Shown piece by piece: positions 12,326 to 24,109 of a DNA stretch of 64,000 nucleotides; position 1 is the stretch's first letter; each line of letters opens with the position of its first letter. The position numbers and the translations under genes are program-made. The DNA lies in NCBI GenBank assembly GCA_036925085.1, contig JAUPFP010000003.1, positions 8,871,942 through 8,935,941 of the forward strand, read 5' to 3'. Under the pieces are notes generated by a model. That model saw only the letters and a program-made list of their open reading frames with translations, searched no databases and was not told the DNA's origin. The stretch comes from Brachycybe producta. Taxonomy: Eukaryota; Arthropoda; Diplopoda; Playtdesmida; Andrognathidae.

Positions 12326-13215
12326 CTCTTCTAGTTTCTAATAAACGAATATTTTGCTTTTTTTAATAAATTGTATATCGCCTGTTTAAAGTTGGATAAT
12401 TTTCAAGCTTGTCATAAAAAGCTTATTTTGAAAGATATCAACATCGAAAATACTCTTTAATTGATTGAGCTACCCTTCTAGTTTCTAAAACACTTTCAAA
12501 TGTTCGTGTTTCGTGTTTCCACGATTGATATTTTTCGACATCTTTTTCTGAGTAACTAATTGTCCCATTTGTTTTACGTAATTGGACAATTTATGGCCGA
12601 GATATGTTGCTTAAAGTGGCTGTAAAGCATAAACGCGTCCCTCGAATGCAAATTAAAGAGAACCTTGGATGAGTTTTAGAAAATAGAAGGGTAACTCACT
12701 CTTTTAAGTGTCTTTTCATTCATCATCATCATCATTTCCTGTACCTTATCCCGTCTTTTCATTATGAACAAAAAATTTAAAAAATCGTCTACTTAAAAAG
12801 CTTATTTTGAGAAATATCAACGTAAAAATAGCCTTAAAATGATTCAGTTGCTCTTCTAGTTTTCTAAAACACTGTCAAGTATCTCTTAAGGTGATGTTAA
12901 AGTGTAAACGGGGTCTCTCGAACTCTTGAATTATTTTGTCTTTCGGAAGCAAAATTAAGAGAAACTAGAAAGTGCTGTCAAAACTAGAAGTGTAGTTCAA
13001 TCACTTAAGGGTATTTTCATGTTGAGAGATCTTTCAAAATAAGCTTTTCATGTCAGTTTGAAAATTATCTAACTTCTAATTGTTAATTTTCGTCTATAAA
13101 AAGTTTAGTTTTGAATTTATCAACATGACAATAGCCTTAAGTGCTTGAGTAACCCTTCTAGTTTCTAAAGCACTTTCAAATTTCTCTTAATTTTGCTTCT
13201 GAAAGACAGAATACC
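12326..13215. mobile_element. Cluster of three family A MITEs
   Basis: Three back-to-back palindromes (about 12326-12506, 12660-12880, 12930-13215). The shared ends are AGAAACTAGAAGGGTAGCTC and its inverse; inside are TTTCAAAATAAGCTTTT-type arms. Identical cluster in copy 2 at about 25744-26630. Confidence 0.75.
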
Positions 13216-13295
13216 CAGTGTTTCTAGTGACGTTTTTGTCGTAGAAGACTAGACATCGGCTGTATATTCAGAATACTCGCGTTTTTTCGTTTCAG

Positions 13296-14999
13296 GCCAT
13301 TTTGTTCGCTCCGGCCGAAGATGACCCAAAAGATTGTCTTTCGATCGGTTACTCCAATCGTTCGGCTGCAAACTTTCACCTTAAACGGTTTCACGTGCGT
13401 TAGCGTCTAGTTCACACGACGAATAACTGAAACAAAACTCTTTTTTTCCGTTTTTTCTTCTTCTAGGATTGTCTGGAAGACATCGACAGTTCGATCGAAG
13501 CGAATTAGCCGAAGCGATTGCATTTCAAACTACATTTAAGAAAAGCCGAATGTTTATTTCGACTCGGACGGTACGAAGAAGTGACAAAAGGTTTTTTAAA
13601 CGTAGTTTTGAATCTTTTTTAGCTGTTTTAGAACTATATATTTATATTTTTTTCTGTTTCTAGGAGCTGAAATTTTGTCTAAAATTGGTTGAAAATGACG
13701 AAACGCTCGTCCGGCAACGTAAAGGTCGACTTTCGGTATATTTTTTAGGTCGTTTTCTGTGTGGTTTTGGAACGAAATTTTTGTTTTGAAACAGACGAGA
13801 TAAGAAAACAACTGTTTGGTCTGCTGAAAAAAGCCGAGTCGGCAATCGATTCGGTTGCTTCGAACACTCGTATCGAAGAAGTTCGAGTTTCGTACGGAGA
13901 AGATGCTGTTTTTAAGTCGATGTCGGCTGCTTTGACTGTGAAGGAAAGCGACAGAAACGGTCGATACATCGTGACGAAAGCGGAAATCAAAGCGGGCGAT
14001 GTTTTATTCGTCGAGAAACCGTTCGCTTCGGTTTTACTTCAGGAGTTTAGTCGAACTCACTGTGAACATTGTCATGCGAAAGTCAGAAATCTTTTTCCGT
14101 GCGTTAATTATGAGTTGAAATTTGTGTTTTTATTTTTTGTGGCGCAAAAGTTACTTTTAGAGTAAAAGTAACTGGATATTTTTTAGGAAATAATGGAAGC
14201 TACTGTAACTTTCGGAAGTAACTGTTGCTTTCGAAAGTACAGTAACTTAAATCGTCGATTACCACTTAAAGTAGTAATTCAAACGTTTTGGCTCGGAAGT
14301 AACTTCGAGAGGAAAAGGAACTAATTTAGAATTAATTTCTCTATATGTGATGACGTGATTGGAGTTCAGTTACTTTCGGAAGTAACTTTAAATTTGAGAT
14401 GTTTTTGAAAGTTGCTGTTTTTTTTTTTTTTTTACAAATGTTCCTCATTCTGTGGCCTCGGAGCCAATTGGGAAGTAACAGTCGCCGTTTAGATTAGATC
14501 AACAACTAATTATGTTTTTTTCAATCAAAAACGCTGGTTCGAAGCTACAGCTATTAATTGACAACGGATAGTAACCAAGCATCTAACCTCTTACCAGCCG
14601 TTTTTTTATTAGAAAAAAGCATAATTGCAGTTGCTCTAATGCTGTTGATGATTACTTCACAATAGGCTCTTGGGCCACAGATTTAGAAACATTTTGCTTG
14701 ATATTTGCATAAAAGTTCGAGTCCTGGTAATCGCTAATTATGAAACGGTTCGAACAGATGTAATAAATGCACTCAAGTTGTGTATTGCTCGAAGACGTGT
14801 CAAAGAGAATCTTGGAGTGTTTATCATCAAGTCGAATGCGGCCTCTTGGATTTACTTCAGGCGGTAAGATGGACTCCTCCCCACTTTTCCCGAAAAAAAA
14901 AAGAAAGCAAATCTTAATCGGTCTTAAAAATGTCTTGAAATTTTTTATTTTTATGAATTCAGACTGGATTTGGGCATCTTGTGTTCAATTGTCCAATTA
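13296..14999 (+). pseudogene. SMYD4: SMYD4-like TPR/MYND methyltransferase, 5' part, copy 1
   Basis: Resembles the N-terminal half of SMYD4, a SET/MYND lysine methyltransferase family protein. Exons: 13296-13394 (TPR-like SNRSAANFHL), 13467-13580 (LRKAECLFRLGRYEE), 13664-~13748 (ELKFCLKLVEND), ~13795-14112 (NGRYIVTKAEIKAGDVLFVE then the first MYND cysteines CEHC and PC), ~14758-14863 (YCSKTCQRESWSVYH and VEC, the rest of the MYND zinc finger) and ~14963-14999. The SET core and C-terminal TPR region are absent: sequence homology stops at 15000 where a MITE half begins. An in-frame TAG at 13506-13508 falls where family members have Tyr (AN*PKRL). The short intron near 13749-13794 is uncertain. 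Likely non-functional as it stands. Confidence 0.75.
14446..14725. mobile_element. Palindromic MITE, family B, in SMYD4 intron
   Basis: Family B palindrome (GTTCCTCATTCTGTGGCC at left, GCATAAAAGTTCGAG at right) inside the intron that splits the MYND finger. Also at 27886-28167 in copy 2, so it predates the duplication. Confidence 0.75.
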
Positions 15000-15000
15000 G

Positions 15001-15065
15001 AAGTTGCCGGTCGTCATAAAAAGGGCGGAGCCAACTGAGGTTTGTCCCGATTTCTAACTGCCTGT
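15001..15065. mobile_element. Half of a palindromic MITE at duplication breakpoint
   Basis: AGAAGTTGCCGGTCGTCATA to GTCCCGATTTCTAACTGCC is one arm of the complete element at 16612-16824. It begins exactly where homology to duplication copy 2 ends. Confidence 0.8.
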
Positions 15066-15835
15066 ACACCTGTCAGTGTGTGTAACTGAGTTTGACTGTT
15101 GACGAGTGATGAGCTAAAGTGGCAAAGGTCCTTTTTTTTTTAGCTTTTTTTTTGTTTCAGATATTTGTGTTCCATATGCTTTTGACATCAAAGAGCCACT
15201 CCACTTCTCACTCTTATCCAGTTCCCCCTTTTCCATATATTTTCTAAGAGGCTAGAATGCCATCACTGCCCATCAGTTTTTTTCTCTTTCTTATAAGTCG
15301 TCTCCTTTTTTTAATAACTTTTTAAAGTTAGGAGAATTGGAATTTGAGATCTTGTTTTTGTGGCCGCAATAAGAAAACTAAGAATGGGGGGGGGAGAAGA
15401 GAGAGAGCTTGTTATTTTCTCTGGACTGGAAGACATCCTTGTTAACACCACACGTGGTTTTGAAGGGTTTTATTGGAGGGGTGGGGCACTGGGGGTGTTC
15501 CAGCTGGAACGATTCTAACTGGGACGACTCCGAGGGTTGGAAGTGGAGGCTAGCCGTGACGCGACGTGTATGTTAGTCTGCAAATTGCCAAGGCAATAAT
15601 ACTGCAAAACCACCAAACTACTAGTGGAATGTGCAAAATTCAATACATTTAAGGTTGTTGAATTTTGAAGATTCACTAGCATGTTGGTTGTTTTGCAGAT
15701 TGCCTAAGCAATCTGCAGATTGACTGATTCCGCAAATTGACAGTAACATATATAATGATTATTAACGAACTCTTAAATAGCATAAAGTATAATGCAATTT
15801 CTTGCGTGGTAAAAAAATGAAGAAAAACTTGAATG

Positions 15836-16035
15836 TGTGTTAGAGACTAGAACGGGTAGCTGAATCCACTTCATAGTATTTTCATGTTTTATATGTTTCA
15901 AAATAAGCTTTGTATATTTTGAATGATATCGACATAAAAAATACCTTCAAGTGACTGAGCGACCCGTCTACTTTTTTAAAACACTTTCTAGTTGTTTTTT
16001 TTTCTTCTTCTTAATTTTTCTCTTCTGAAAGACAG
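15836..16035. mobile_element. MITE family A
   Basis: Inverse arms TTAGAGACTAGAACGGGTAG and GACCCGTCTACTTTTTTAAA around the usual AATAAGCTTTGTAT centre. Confidence 0.65.
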
Positions 16036-16069
16036 AGAATCTATTCACAAATTCAGCAAAATGTTTCTT

Positions 16070-16333
16070 AATCTTTGCAGCTCAAGAGCCAATTGTGAAG
16101 TAACCTTGTTTAGATCAACCAAAAATTTAATTTTTTTTTTCAATTAAAACCACAGGTTAGAGGCTAGAATTGGCAACTGATAGTAATCTCTAACCAGCTT
16201 TTTTATTATTAAGAAATAGCATAATTGCAGTTGCTCAAGTGATAATGATGGACTTTCACAGTTATTGGCATTTGGTTGACAAATTGAGAAACATTTGCTT
16301 TGATTGATGTTGCATAAAAATCCGAACCCTAAT
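16070..16333. mobile_element. MITE family B
   Basis: Left arm TTTCTTAATCTTTGCAGC, right arm GCATAAAAATCCGAACCC. The central AGAGGCTAGAATTG and ATAATTGCAGTTGCT motifs are shared with other copies. Confidence 0.7.
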
Positions 16334-16611
16334 TATTACAATACAGAAATTGTCGATTCATTAAATTGCATTATTTATTTTGTTGAGTTTCCATGACAAC
16401 AAATGATTTTTTTTGGGTACTTTGCATGTATTTTAATATTAAAAAAAATAAATTATACAGAAAGTTAATAAAAGGCCTGTTGCAGAAGGACAATTTGTTT
16501 TCAATTTGCGCGTTTTTTTTTTCAGATACTGTTGCTGTTGACAAATTGAATTTATCCGAGTGAAGAATTAAGTCCACTGTGTTGAGCCCTAAGGGGGTAA
16601 ATGAATGCCTG

Positions 16612-16824
16612 TCTTATGAGAGGCAATTAGAAATCGGGAGGAACAGAAGTTGGCTTCGCCCTTTTTATGACGACCGGCAACTTCTAATTGTGGTTTGTTG
16701 TGTGGTTCGACGTTGAAAAGGGCGGAGCATGTGACGTCAGACTACATAACCAACCAATGAGAAGTTGCCGGTCGTCATAAAAAGGGCGGAGCCAACTTCT
16801 GTTCGTCCCGATTTCTAATTACCT
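16612..16824. mobile_element. Palindromic MITE (GGCAATTAGAAATCGGGA ends)
   Basis: About 65-bp inverted ends containing AAGTTGGCTTCGCCCTTTTT and GACGACCGGCAACTTCT. A half copy lies at 15001. Confidence 0.8.
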
Positions 16825-16938
16825 GTGTCTTATGTGATGGTTGTTGTGGTCACCTAGTGGTCAGTTATGTCAAGTTTGGTCACACAGTTCAATTTCAATT
16901 TCTTCTATACTGTAATGGTCTAAAATTGTTAGCAATAT

Positions 16939-17510
16939 ATTGTGGTGGCTGAATAGATATTTATTTTGTTTTTGTCCCTCTGGGTGGCGCCACTGAAGTG
17001 GCTATTATGTTCTATGAGAGTATTCTCTCTCCTCCAACCCGCAGTTCTGAGAAAATTTCTATTTTTCAAGCTGAACGTTTTTCAAGAGAAACATTATGAA
17101 AAAAAAAATCAAAGTGTTTTAGAAACTAGAATAGTTGGTCATAATGCTAAAAGGTTTTTTCATGATGATATCTTTCAAAATAAACTTTTTGACAGTTTTG
17201 AGAAAAAAAGGCCGAAAATTGTTTTTCATGAAATGTCAATGGAAAAACCAATAAAACGGGTCATTTTTCAAACTGAACGTTTATTTTTTTTAAGATATTG
17301 TCATTGAAAAACTTTTAACATAATCTTTTACCATTCTAGTTTTGAAAGCAATTCGAATTTTTCGTAATGTTTTTTCTAAGAACGTTCGCTTGACGTTTTT
17401 GCAGCCACATTTTACAAAAAAAAAACGTATGGAGCATAACATTAGCCACTGCAGTGACGCCATCTGGAGGGACAAAAACAACAAATAAGAGTATCTATTC
17501 AGCCACCTTA
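16939..17510. mobile_element. Palindromic MITE, family C
   Basis: Starts GGTGGCTGAATAGATATT and ends with its inverse AATAAGAGTATCTATTCAGC. Inner arms contain GGTGGCGCCACTG and AACGTTTTTCAAGAGAAAC. Relatives at 49028, ~54925 and 58470, and flanking the LTR at 56277. Not protein coding despite a 113-codon frame. Confidence 0.7.
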
Positions 17511-17515
17511 ATTGA

Positions 17516-17735
17516 AAGTACCTTAGTAGAAGGGTAGCTCAAATCACTTAAGCGTATTTTCATGTTGATATTTTCAAAATAATTTTATTCGTTTATTTTC
17601 AAACTCATAAAAAGTTTAGTTTGAACGATATCAAATATGAAAATACCTCTTAAGTGACTTGAGCTACCCTTCTAGTTTCTAAAACACTCTTTCTAGTTTT
17701 TTTTTTTTATAAAGTTTGCTCTTCTGAAAAGACCA
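17516..17735. mobile_element. MITE family A
   Basis: Arms AGAAGGGTAGCTCAAATCAC and GAGCTACCCTTCTAGTTTC around AAAAAGTTTAGTTTGAACG. Confidence 0.7.
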
Positions 17736-17799
17736 GAATAAATCAGAATTAAAAAAAACCAGCTTGTTTCACAAGCTCGATCTTAACACTTTTTCTTAA

Positions 17800-18875
17800 T
17801 TAATTTTTTTAATTAATGAATTAATTATTTATTTAATGAATTAATTATTTATTTAATGAATTAATTATTTAATTAATGAATTAGTTAATTAAGGAATTAG
17901 TTATTTAATTAAGGAATTAGTTATTTAATTAAGGAATTAGTTATTTAATTAAGGAACTAGTTATTTAATGAATTCATTATTTAATTAATGAATTAATTAA
18001 TTAATGAATTAATTATTTAATTAATGAATTAATTATTTAATTAATGAATTAGTTAATTAGTTAATAAATTCATTATTTGTTTAAGGAATTAATTATTTAA
18101 TTAAGGAATTAGTTATTTAATTAAGGAATTAGTTATTTAATTAAGGAATTAGTTATTTAATTAATGAACTAGTTATTTAATGAATTCATTATTTAATTAA
18201 TGAATTCATTAATTAATGAATTATTTATTTATTTAATGAATTAATTATTTATTTAATGAATTATTTATTTAATGAATTAATTATTTATTTAATGGATTAT
18301 TTAATTAATGAATTAGTTATTTAATTAATGAATTAGTTATTTAAGGAATTTGTTATTTAATTAAGGAATTAGTTATTTAATTAAGGAATTAGTTATTTAA
18401 TTAAGGAATTAGTTATTTAATTAATGAACTAGTTATTTACTGAATTCATTATTTAATTAATTAATTCATTAATTAATGAATTAATTATTTAATTAATGAA
18501 TTAGTTAATTATTTAATAAATTCATTATTTATTTAATGAATGAATGAATGAATGAATTATTTAATTAATGAATTAATTATTTAATTAGTGAATCAGTTAA
18601 TTATTTAATAAATTCATTATTTATTTAATGAATTAATTATTTAATTAATGAATTCATTATTTAATTAATGAATTAATTATTTAATTAATGAATTAATTAT
18701 TTAATTAACGAATTAATTATTTAATTAATGAATTAGTTAATTAGTTAATAAATTCATTATTTGTTTAAGGAATTAATTATTTAATTAAGGAATTAGTTAT
18801 TTAATTAAGGAATTAGTTATTTAATTAAGGAATTAATTAATGAATTAGGTATTTAATTAATTAATTCTTAATTAA
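17800..18875. repeat. 1.1-kb AT minisatellite
   Basis: Tandem array of 16-20 bp units of the type TTAATTAATGAATTAATTAT with GGAATTAGTTAT variants. The variants form a longer block that recurs about three times within the array, suggesting higher-order structure. It ends about 140 bp before the first exon of the Four-jointed homologue. Confidence 0.95.
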
Positions 18876-19014
18876 TTTTTTATTTTTTTTATTTCCATTA
18901 AGGACGAGAGCCAGTTCGCAACCGAACATTTTTAAAGTCTTCCAACGATGATTTTGGATTCACGAGTGGCACTTCTTCTATCGTTCGTATCACAAACTGA
19001 CCACAGCAGTGACC

Positions 19015-22000
19015 ATGCAAGTCTACAAGGTCCACAAGAGACGTGTTTTGGCCGTTGCGATGACCATGGGTGCCGTGGTATTTCTAGCAGTCGTCGCCAC
19101 CATCAACAGTTCTCAGATGCTGGACATCGAGTGGACTTATGGTGGTGATGTTGGCGGCGGCGGCGGCGGTGGTGGTGAAGAAGAAGACTATACTAGGCTA
19201 CAAAACAATGGCACTTTGTCGAGGTTCCGATGTGACGTACTGTCTGAATCATCGAATACGAGTGTTGAAACGGGAGACGAGCTTTCGAATCGTTCTCGAT
19301 CGGATAAGGTGGTAAAACGGTACGAAGCGGCTGTTGCTGCTGCTGCGGTTGCTTCCGAAGACGAGTAATCTTACGGAGATGAACGATACGAAGAAATCGA
19401 AGGGCCGAACGACGTTTTGGGTGAATATGACTATCGGAACGAAGATGTAATCGGAGAGTACGACGAAGAAGAAGACGAAGAGAACGAAAATGGAGTGTTT
19501 CGTGACGGTGATTTTGATAATAATAATAATAATCGGTTGACAAATGACAGTAGTGACGTTTCGGATGTTCGTAAGAATAATACGTCGGTGACGTGGTCGA
19601 CGAGACAGTTTACGGCACCGACGGATCGTTCCGAGTCTTTCGACGACTTTTCCAATAACGGAAACGTCGATCGGAAGCTTCAGTTCAAATCGGAGAGTAT
19701 CGAAGCTCCAGCTTCGACGGTGCCGACAGTCAATGTGGTAAAACCGTCTTTGGAATAGGATTCGACGTCGAGACTCGTGAAACGAAGAAGCCTCGTAACG
19801 AATCTGGTTGAGGATTCGATTTTCTGGTCGTCCGAACTTCAGAGTTTGACTCCAAAAGGTTTCGGTTTAACTTTTGAATTTTTTTAGGTTTTTCACTGGA
19901 AAACACTTTCATTTGATCCGATTCTACGACAATGGGGGTTGGAAATGGAGGCTAGCAATGCTTAAAGTTAAGAAGCCTGTTGATGGTTCCAACCCATAAT
20001 ACTATTAAGTGAGCCCAGGTCGGTAAGTCCTTGAAATAAACCGGGATCAATGAAGCCTACCACGTCCATAAGGCCCTCAAGGTCCAAAAGGTCCTTTTGC
20101 CAAGCCCAGCAGGTCTTAGAGGCCCTCAAGTTCATCAGGCCCATGAAGATCACAAAGCCCATGGGGGTTTTTCAAGACCCCCATCCATCCCATCGTGGCC
20201 TCTACTTTATAATGACCACAAGGCCACAAAGATCACCAAGACGGCAAAGCCCAATGAGCTGGGCTTATTCGAAAAAGTTCAACAGAACCAGAAGGGCCCA
20301 CAAAATTAGACAGACCCCTGAAGCAGATGGATTTTTTTCCCCCAAACCATGGCCCCTTATCCTATGGTGGTCTCTACTTTATAATGAGCCCAAATCACTT
20401 AAGTCCAGAAGGCCCAAGATGTTCTCCAGGCTCACAAAACCCATTGCCTCGGCTTATTCAATAGCCAAATAGCCTGGCACAACCTAATCCAGTCCACTTT
20501 CCCAAAACTACACCGCGCCTTTATCTCCAATCCTCATCGTCATTCGTCAAAGATGAAATCGGTTGACCTGGAATTGTTTTTTTGTCTTCGAAGGTTTTTC
20601 CGACGACTACGTTCGTACGTTTCAAAACCGTATGCGACATTTGTCCGTCATCAACATGGAACCTCCGACCTGGAACCGTTGCGGACGTCCCAAGAACCAG
20701 TTTGTGACGTTGAGCGACGGATCTCACGCTTGCGCTCGGTATCGATCTCCGCACGATTACCTCGTTCAAGGTACGGGTTCGATATAACTACGGTTTTGAT
20801 CCCAACCGTTACGCTTCTTAATCTCGGTTTTTTTATGTTTCAGGAGAGGTTTTGTCTTTCTATCTGGCTCGTTTGCTCGGAATTCAGAACGTTCCGATTG
20901 TGGTTTTGTCTAAAGTGGATCTCTTGTCATCGGCACAATGGAAAGGAAGTGGATCGAACGAAACTTCGATGGATTCGCTTTTGGTGGCTGCGGAATGGGA
21001 ACTCAACACCACAGTTGCTCTAATCCAATGGATCGACGGACTAGAAAGGTTAAAAAGGGTTTCTTTTTTTTTTTTTGGGTGACGTGACGTTGACATACAT
21101 TATATGGTTATGAGAGATTCAAGTACGGTGCTTTTTAGAAGCAACTTTTAGAAGAAATTGAAAGTCTGTTAGAAACTAGAAGAGTAACTGTATCTGGTAA
21201 ATGTGTTTTCATAAAGATCTTTTAAAATATACTTTTTTATGGCAGTTAAAATAAAAATGAAGAAATGTCCACAAAAAATAGGTTCGTCCTTAAGAACTCA
21301 GCTTTTTATACGTAACTTTTATAAAGAAATTGAAGGTGTTTTAGAAACTAGAAAAGTAAATAAATGTTATTTTTCATGATATCTTTCAAAATGAACTTTT
21401 TTGGACAATTTAATGAAAAAAAAAGTAGAAATGTCCACAAAAAAAAACCTTTCTTTATGAATTCAGCTTTTTACAAGTAACTTTTAAGAAGAAATTGAAG
21501 GCGTATTAGAAACTAGAAGAGTAAATGATGTAAATGAACTTTTTCCGACAATTTAATGAAAAAAAAAAAAAAAAGTAGAAATGTCCAAAAAAAAAAAAAA
21601 ACTTTCTTTATGAATTCAGCTTTTTACAATACTTTACTTTGAAAAGATTCCATAAAAAAAGTTTATTTTGAAAGATATCTGCACGAAATTACTTTGAAGG
21701 CATTTTATTTGTTAAAATTGCTTCGAAAAAGCTCGAGACTGAACATTTTGTTTCTAATTATAGAGATCGGATGCCGGAACTGATTCGTAATGCATTACAA
21801 TCCGGGAAAACGATTTATGCCGGACAGAAACGATTAAGGGAGGCATCACAAGACACGTTGATCGAGTTGCTACAGTGGTCCAACCTCGTAGTCTTCGACT
21901 ACATCACGGGAAATTACGATCGGTAAGTAAATCAGGTTCATCTGGATCGATCGTAAAGACCCTAACACGGATAACACGAAATATATTCTGTCCATTAGTA

Positions 22001-22947
22001 ATGAGTTTTGAACTCTTGATTATTCCTGTTTTTCAGAAGAGTAAAATTAAGAGAGACTAGAAGGGCAACTCAATCACTAAAGGATATTTTCGTGTTGATA
22101 TCTTTTGAATAAATATCGTCGGCTTCAAATTGGGTGATTTTCAAAGTCACATAAAAAGTTTATTTTGAAAGATATCAACATGAAATTACCCTTTAAGTGG
22201 TTGAGCTACCCTTTCTAGTTTCTAAAACACTGTGGAATTTCTCTTCATTGAGGTTACACTTTTGAACTCTTGATTATTTTGTCTTTCAGAAGAGAGAAAC
22301 CTGAACGTGTTTTAAAAACTAGAAGGGTAGCTCAATCACTTCAGGGGTATCACTTTTTATGTAAATTTGAAACCCAACTTTAAACAGACAATATTTTAAA
22401 AATTTATTTCTATAAAAAGTTTCTTTTGAAAGATATCAACTTTAAGTGATTGGGGGGGCTACCCTTCTAGTTTCTAAAACACTTGTCGACTGTTCTGACT
22501 TAATTTTGTTCGCTTCTCTAAAGAGTGGCCAGTATGCAAGATGCTGCCGAAAAGGAAAATCGTCCGTCTCTTTTTGACGACACGATCCACAACTTAGTGA
22601 AATCTCGATCCGACGGAGGTCTTTGGTTGATCGACAACGAGAGCGGCTTACTCGACGCTTACTCTTTGATGTACTCTCGAACTCATCCGACGCAAGGAAA
22701 GCGTTTCGTCGAGTTTCAATCTCAAATGTTGCGTAAAAATTGCCTCTTTAGTAGGATCACGTACAATCGCGTCGAGACCTTGAGTCGGAGTCGCAATGCT
22801 CATAAACTTCTCTTAGAGACCGTCTTTCGAGAGGAACCTCTTTTCGAACAACTTCTTCCAGGCAACGTCGACTTTGCTAAACGTCTTCAGCAACGTATCG
22901 ACGAAGTTTACGAATGGATGATCGGCTGCCACCTTCGCTCAAAGTGA
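19015..22947 (+). CDS. FJX1: Four-jointed box kinase homologue (five exons)
   Basis: Homologue of Four-jointed/FJX1, a Golgi type II membrane kinase that phosphorylates cadherin repeats of Fat and Dachsous in planar polarity and Hippo control. Exons: 19015-19858, 20594-20770, 20844-21048, 21764-21922, 22524-22947 (TGA stop). All introns are GT-AG and phases match. Exon 1 encodes a short basic tail, one membrane segment (AMTMGAVVFLAVVATI), a Gly run and an acidic stem, then FWSSELQSLTPKG. Exon 2 has RCGRPKNQFVTLSDG and ACARYR, exon 3 LSFYLARLLG, exon 4 LLQWSNLVVFDYITGNYDR, exon 5 LIDNESGLLDAY, all family landmarks. ATG at 19015 is the first good start. Odd: exon 1 has in-frame TAA (19366-19368) and TAG (19756-19758), though frame and composition continue through both. 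Kinase-domain exons are intact, so the stops are either errors, recent lesions or a hidden intron in the stem. AATAAA-like signals follow near 23026. Confidence 0.85.
20040..20470. repeat. Imperfect AAGGCCC-type repeat in FJX1 intron 1
   Basis: Purine/GC-rich stretch with many copies of motifs like AAGGCCC and CAAGGTCC, and two copies of CCTCTACTTTATAATGA (20201 and 20371). Not recognised as a gene. Confidence 0.5.
22010..22500. mobile_element. Two family A MITEs in FJX1 intron 4
   Basis: Palindromes ending in GAGAGACTAGAAGGGCAAC / CCTTTCTAGTTTCTAAAAC and AAAACTAGAAGGGTAGCTC / CCCTTCTAGTTTCTAAAAC. They fill most of the intron between exons 4 and 5. Confidence 0.7.
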
Positions 22948-23049
22948 AAAATCGTTAGAAGTTGCTATTTTTTTTTATTGGTTCGTTTTTCTTTAATTTT
23001 GTTTTCTAGTCGTTTTTTTTAATAATAATAAAAAAATAATTTAATAATA

Positions 23050-24105
23050 ATTTTTTAAAAAAAATCGAGTTTTGGCGGCCACGATGGAGATTCTAGCAAA
23101 ACATCGGACGGTCTCTCGTTAACGAATTACCTAATTCGACTAAAGGTAATGCAAAACGTCGACTCGAATTGCAACTGTCAAAGCGAGGGTATTAGATTGA
23201 ACTGCAAAAAGTGGTCGGCTTGAGGACGAAACCGACGTACAGCGGTTGTGAAGTGACCCTAGGTCCACCAGCCACAAGTTCAAGTTTATAACGAATGAAA
23301 TGCACCGACAACACATTCAACGTTGTTTTTCATTGGCGATCCTTCGAGAAGGAAGCCGCGTCAACCACTTTTGTGAACAGTGTTCGTGACCACAATTTAT
23401 ATACAGTTTATATTCATTTAAATCAGAAGTGCGTCTCTTTTCTCGAATAATTTGCATGCGAAAACGATGAATATATTTCATAATTTTTATTAATAATTCA
23501 TTTTTTATTTTGTACAAAATATAATTTATTCAGCTATTTAATAAATCAGAAATTTCAGCAGAAATCTTTAAAATATGCAAATGAAAAAGAAAAAAAATGC
23601 GTGGGATGGTGAACTCCAACGTGACTCCGCCACCACTTGTGGAAGTACAGTCCGCCACGACATAAAACGCTCCCACTTGACAATACAACGAGGTATGTCG
23701 GTAAATGAAGACAGGTGAGTGTCAGGTCTACCCACCACACACACAAGCGTGGCGATCCCTCCTTTGAGACTTGTGTGGCATGGAAGTTCCGAAAGCCAGT
23801 TCCGCGCTTTGCATACGATGCATTGCAATGGAAAGTTCTTTTAGGCGGCGCTCTGTGCCATAGTCGGCGACTACCTTTACTTGTGAAATTTGAAAGTGGA
23901 AAACGGGCAAGTAGCATGTGTACGGACCGTCATGTTGTCCATGAATAGATGTCTTATGTTGACGTTCTGTGACAAATGCTGCTAAATGTAAACGAAACCA
24001 TGAAAAGACATATTACGTGACGGTCTGTATAACGTGAATCAGCCTTAATTCTTCTCGTTTCTAAAACATTTTCAATTCCTTTTTGGACACAAATAGAAAA
24101 TTTTG
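23050..24105. other. Intergenic between FJX1 and duplication copy 2
   Basis: No gene recognised. Small open frames overlap on both strands around 23555-23950 with no family resemblance. A family A arm fragment (TTCTCGTTTCTAAAACAT) lies near 24053. Confidence 0.35.
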
Positions 24106-24109
24106 GTCA

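Larger units (their letters stand above)
10692..15000 (+). repeat. 4.3-kb segmental duplication, copy 1
   Basis: Matches 24110-28443 almost base for base across MITEs, tandem repeats, introns and exons (a few substitutions, one ~27-bp indel near 14435). Left edge lies at an AATAAAATTTTTGATAA motif in both copies. The right edge abuts half of an AGAAGTTGCCGGTCG palindromic MITE here, and a carboxypeptidase intron in copy 2. Confidence 0.95.

Noticed and set aside
16966-17307. 113-codon plus-strand frame
   Set aside because: Lies wholly inside a palindromic family C MITE.
17800-18875. CRISPR-like direct repeats
   Set aside because: Contiguous AT minisatellite without spacers, in an animal genome.
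20050-20472. 140-codon frame in FJX1 intron 1
   Set aside because: Comes from a short imperfect repeat; the FJX1 exon phases skip it cleanly.
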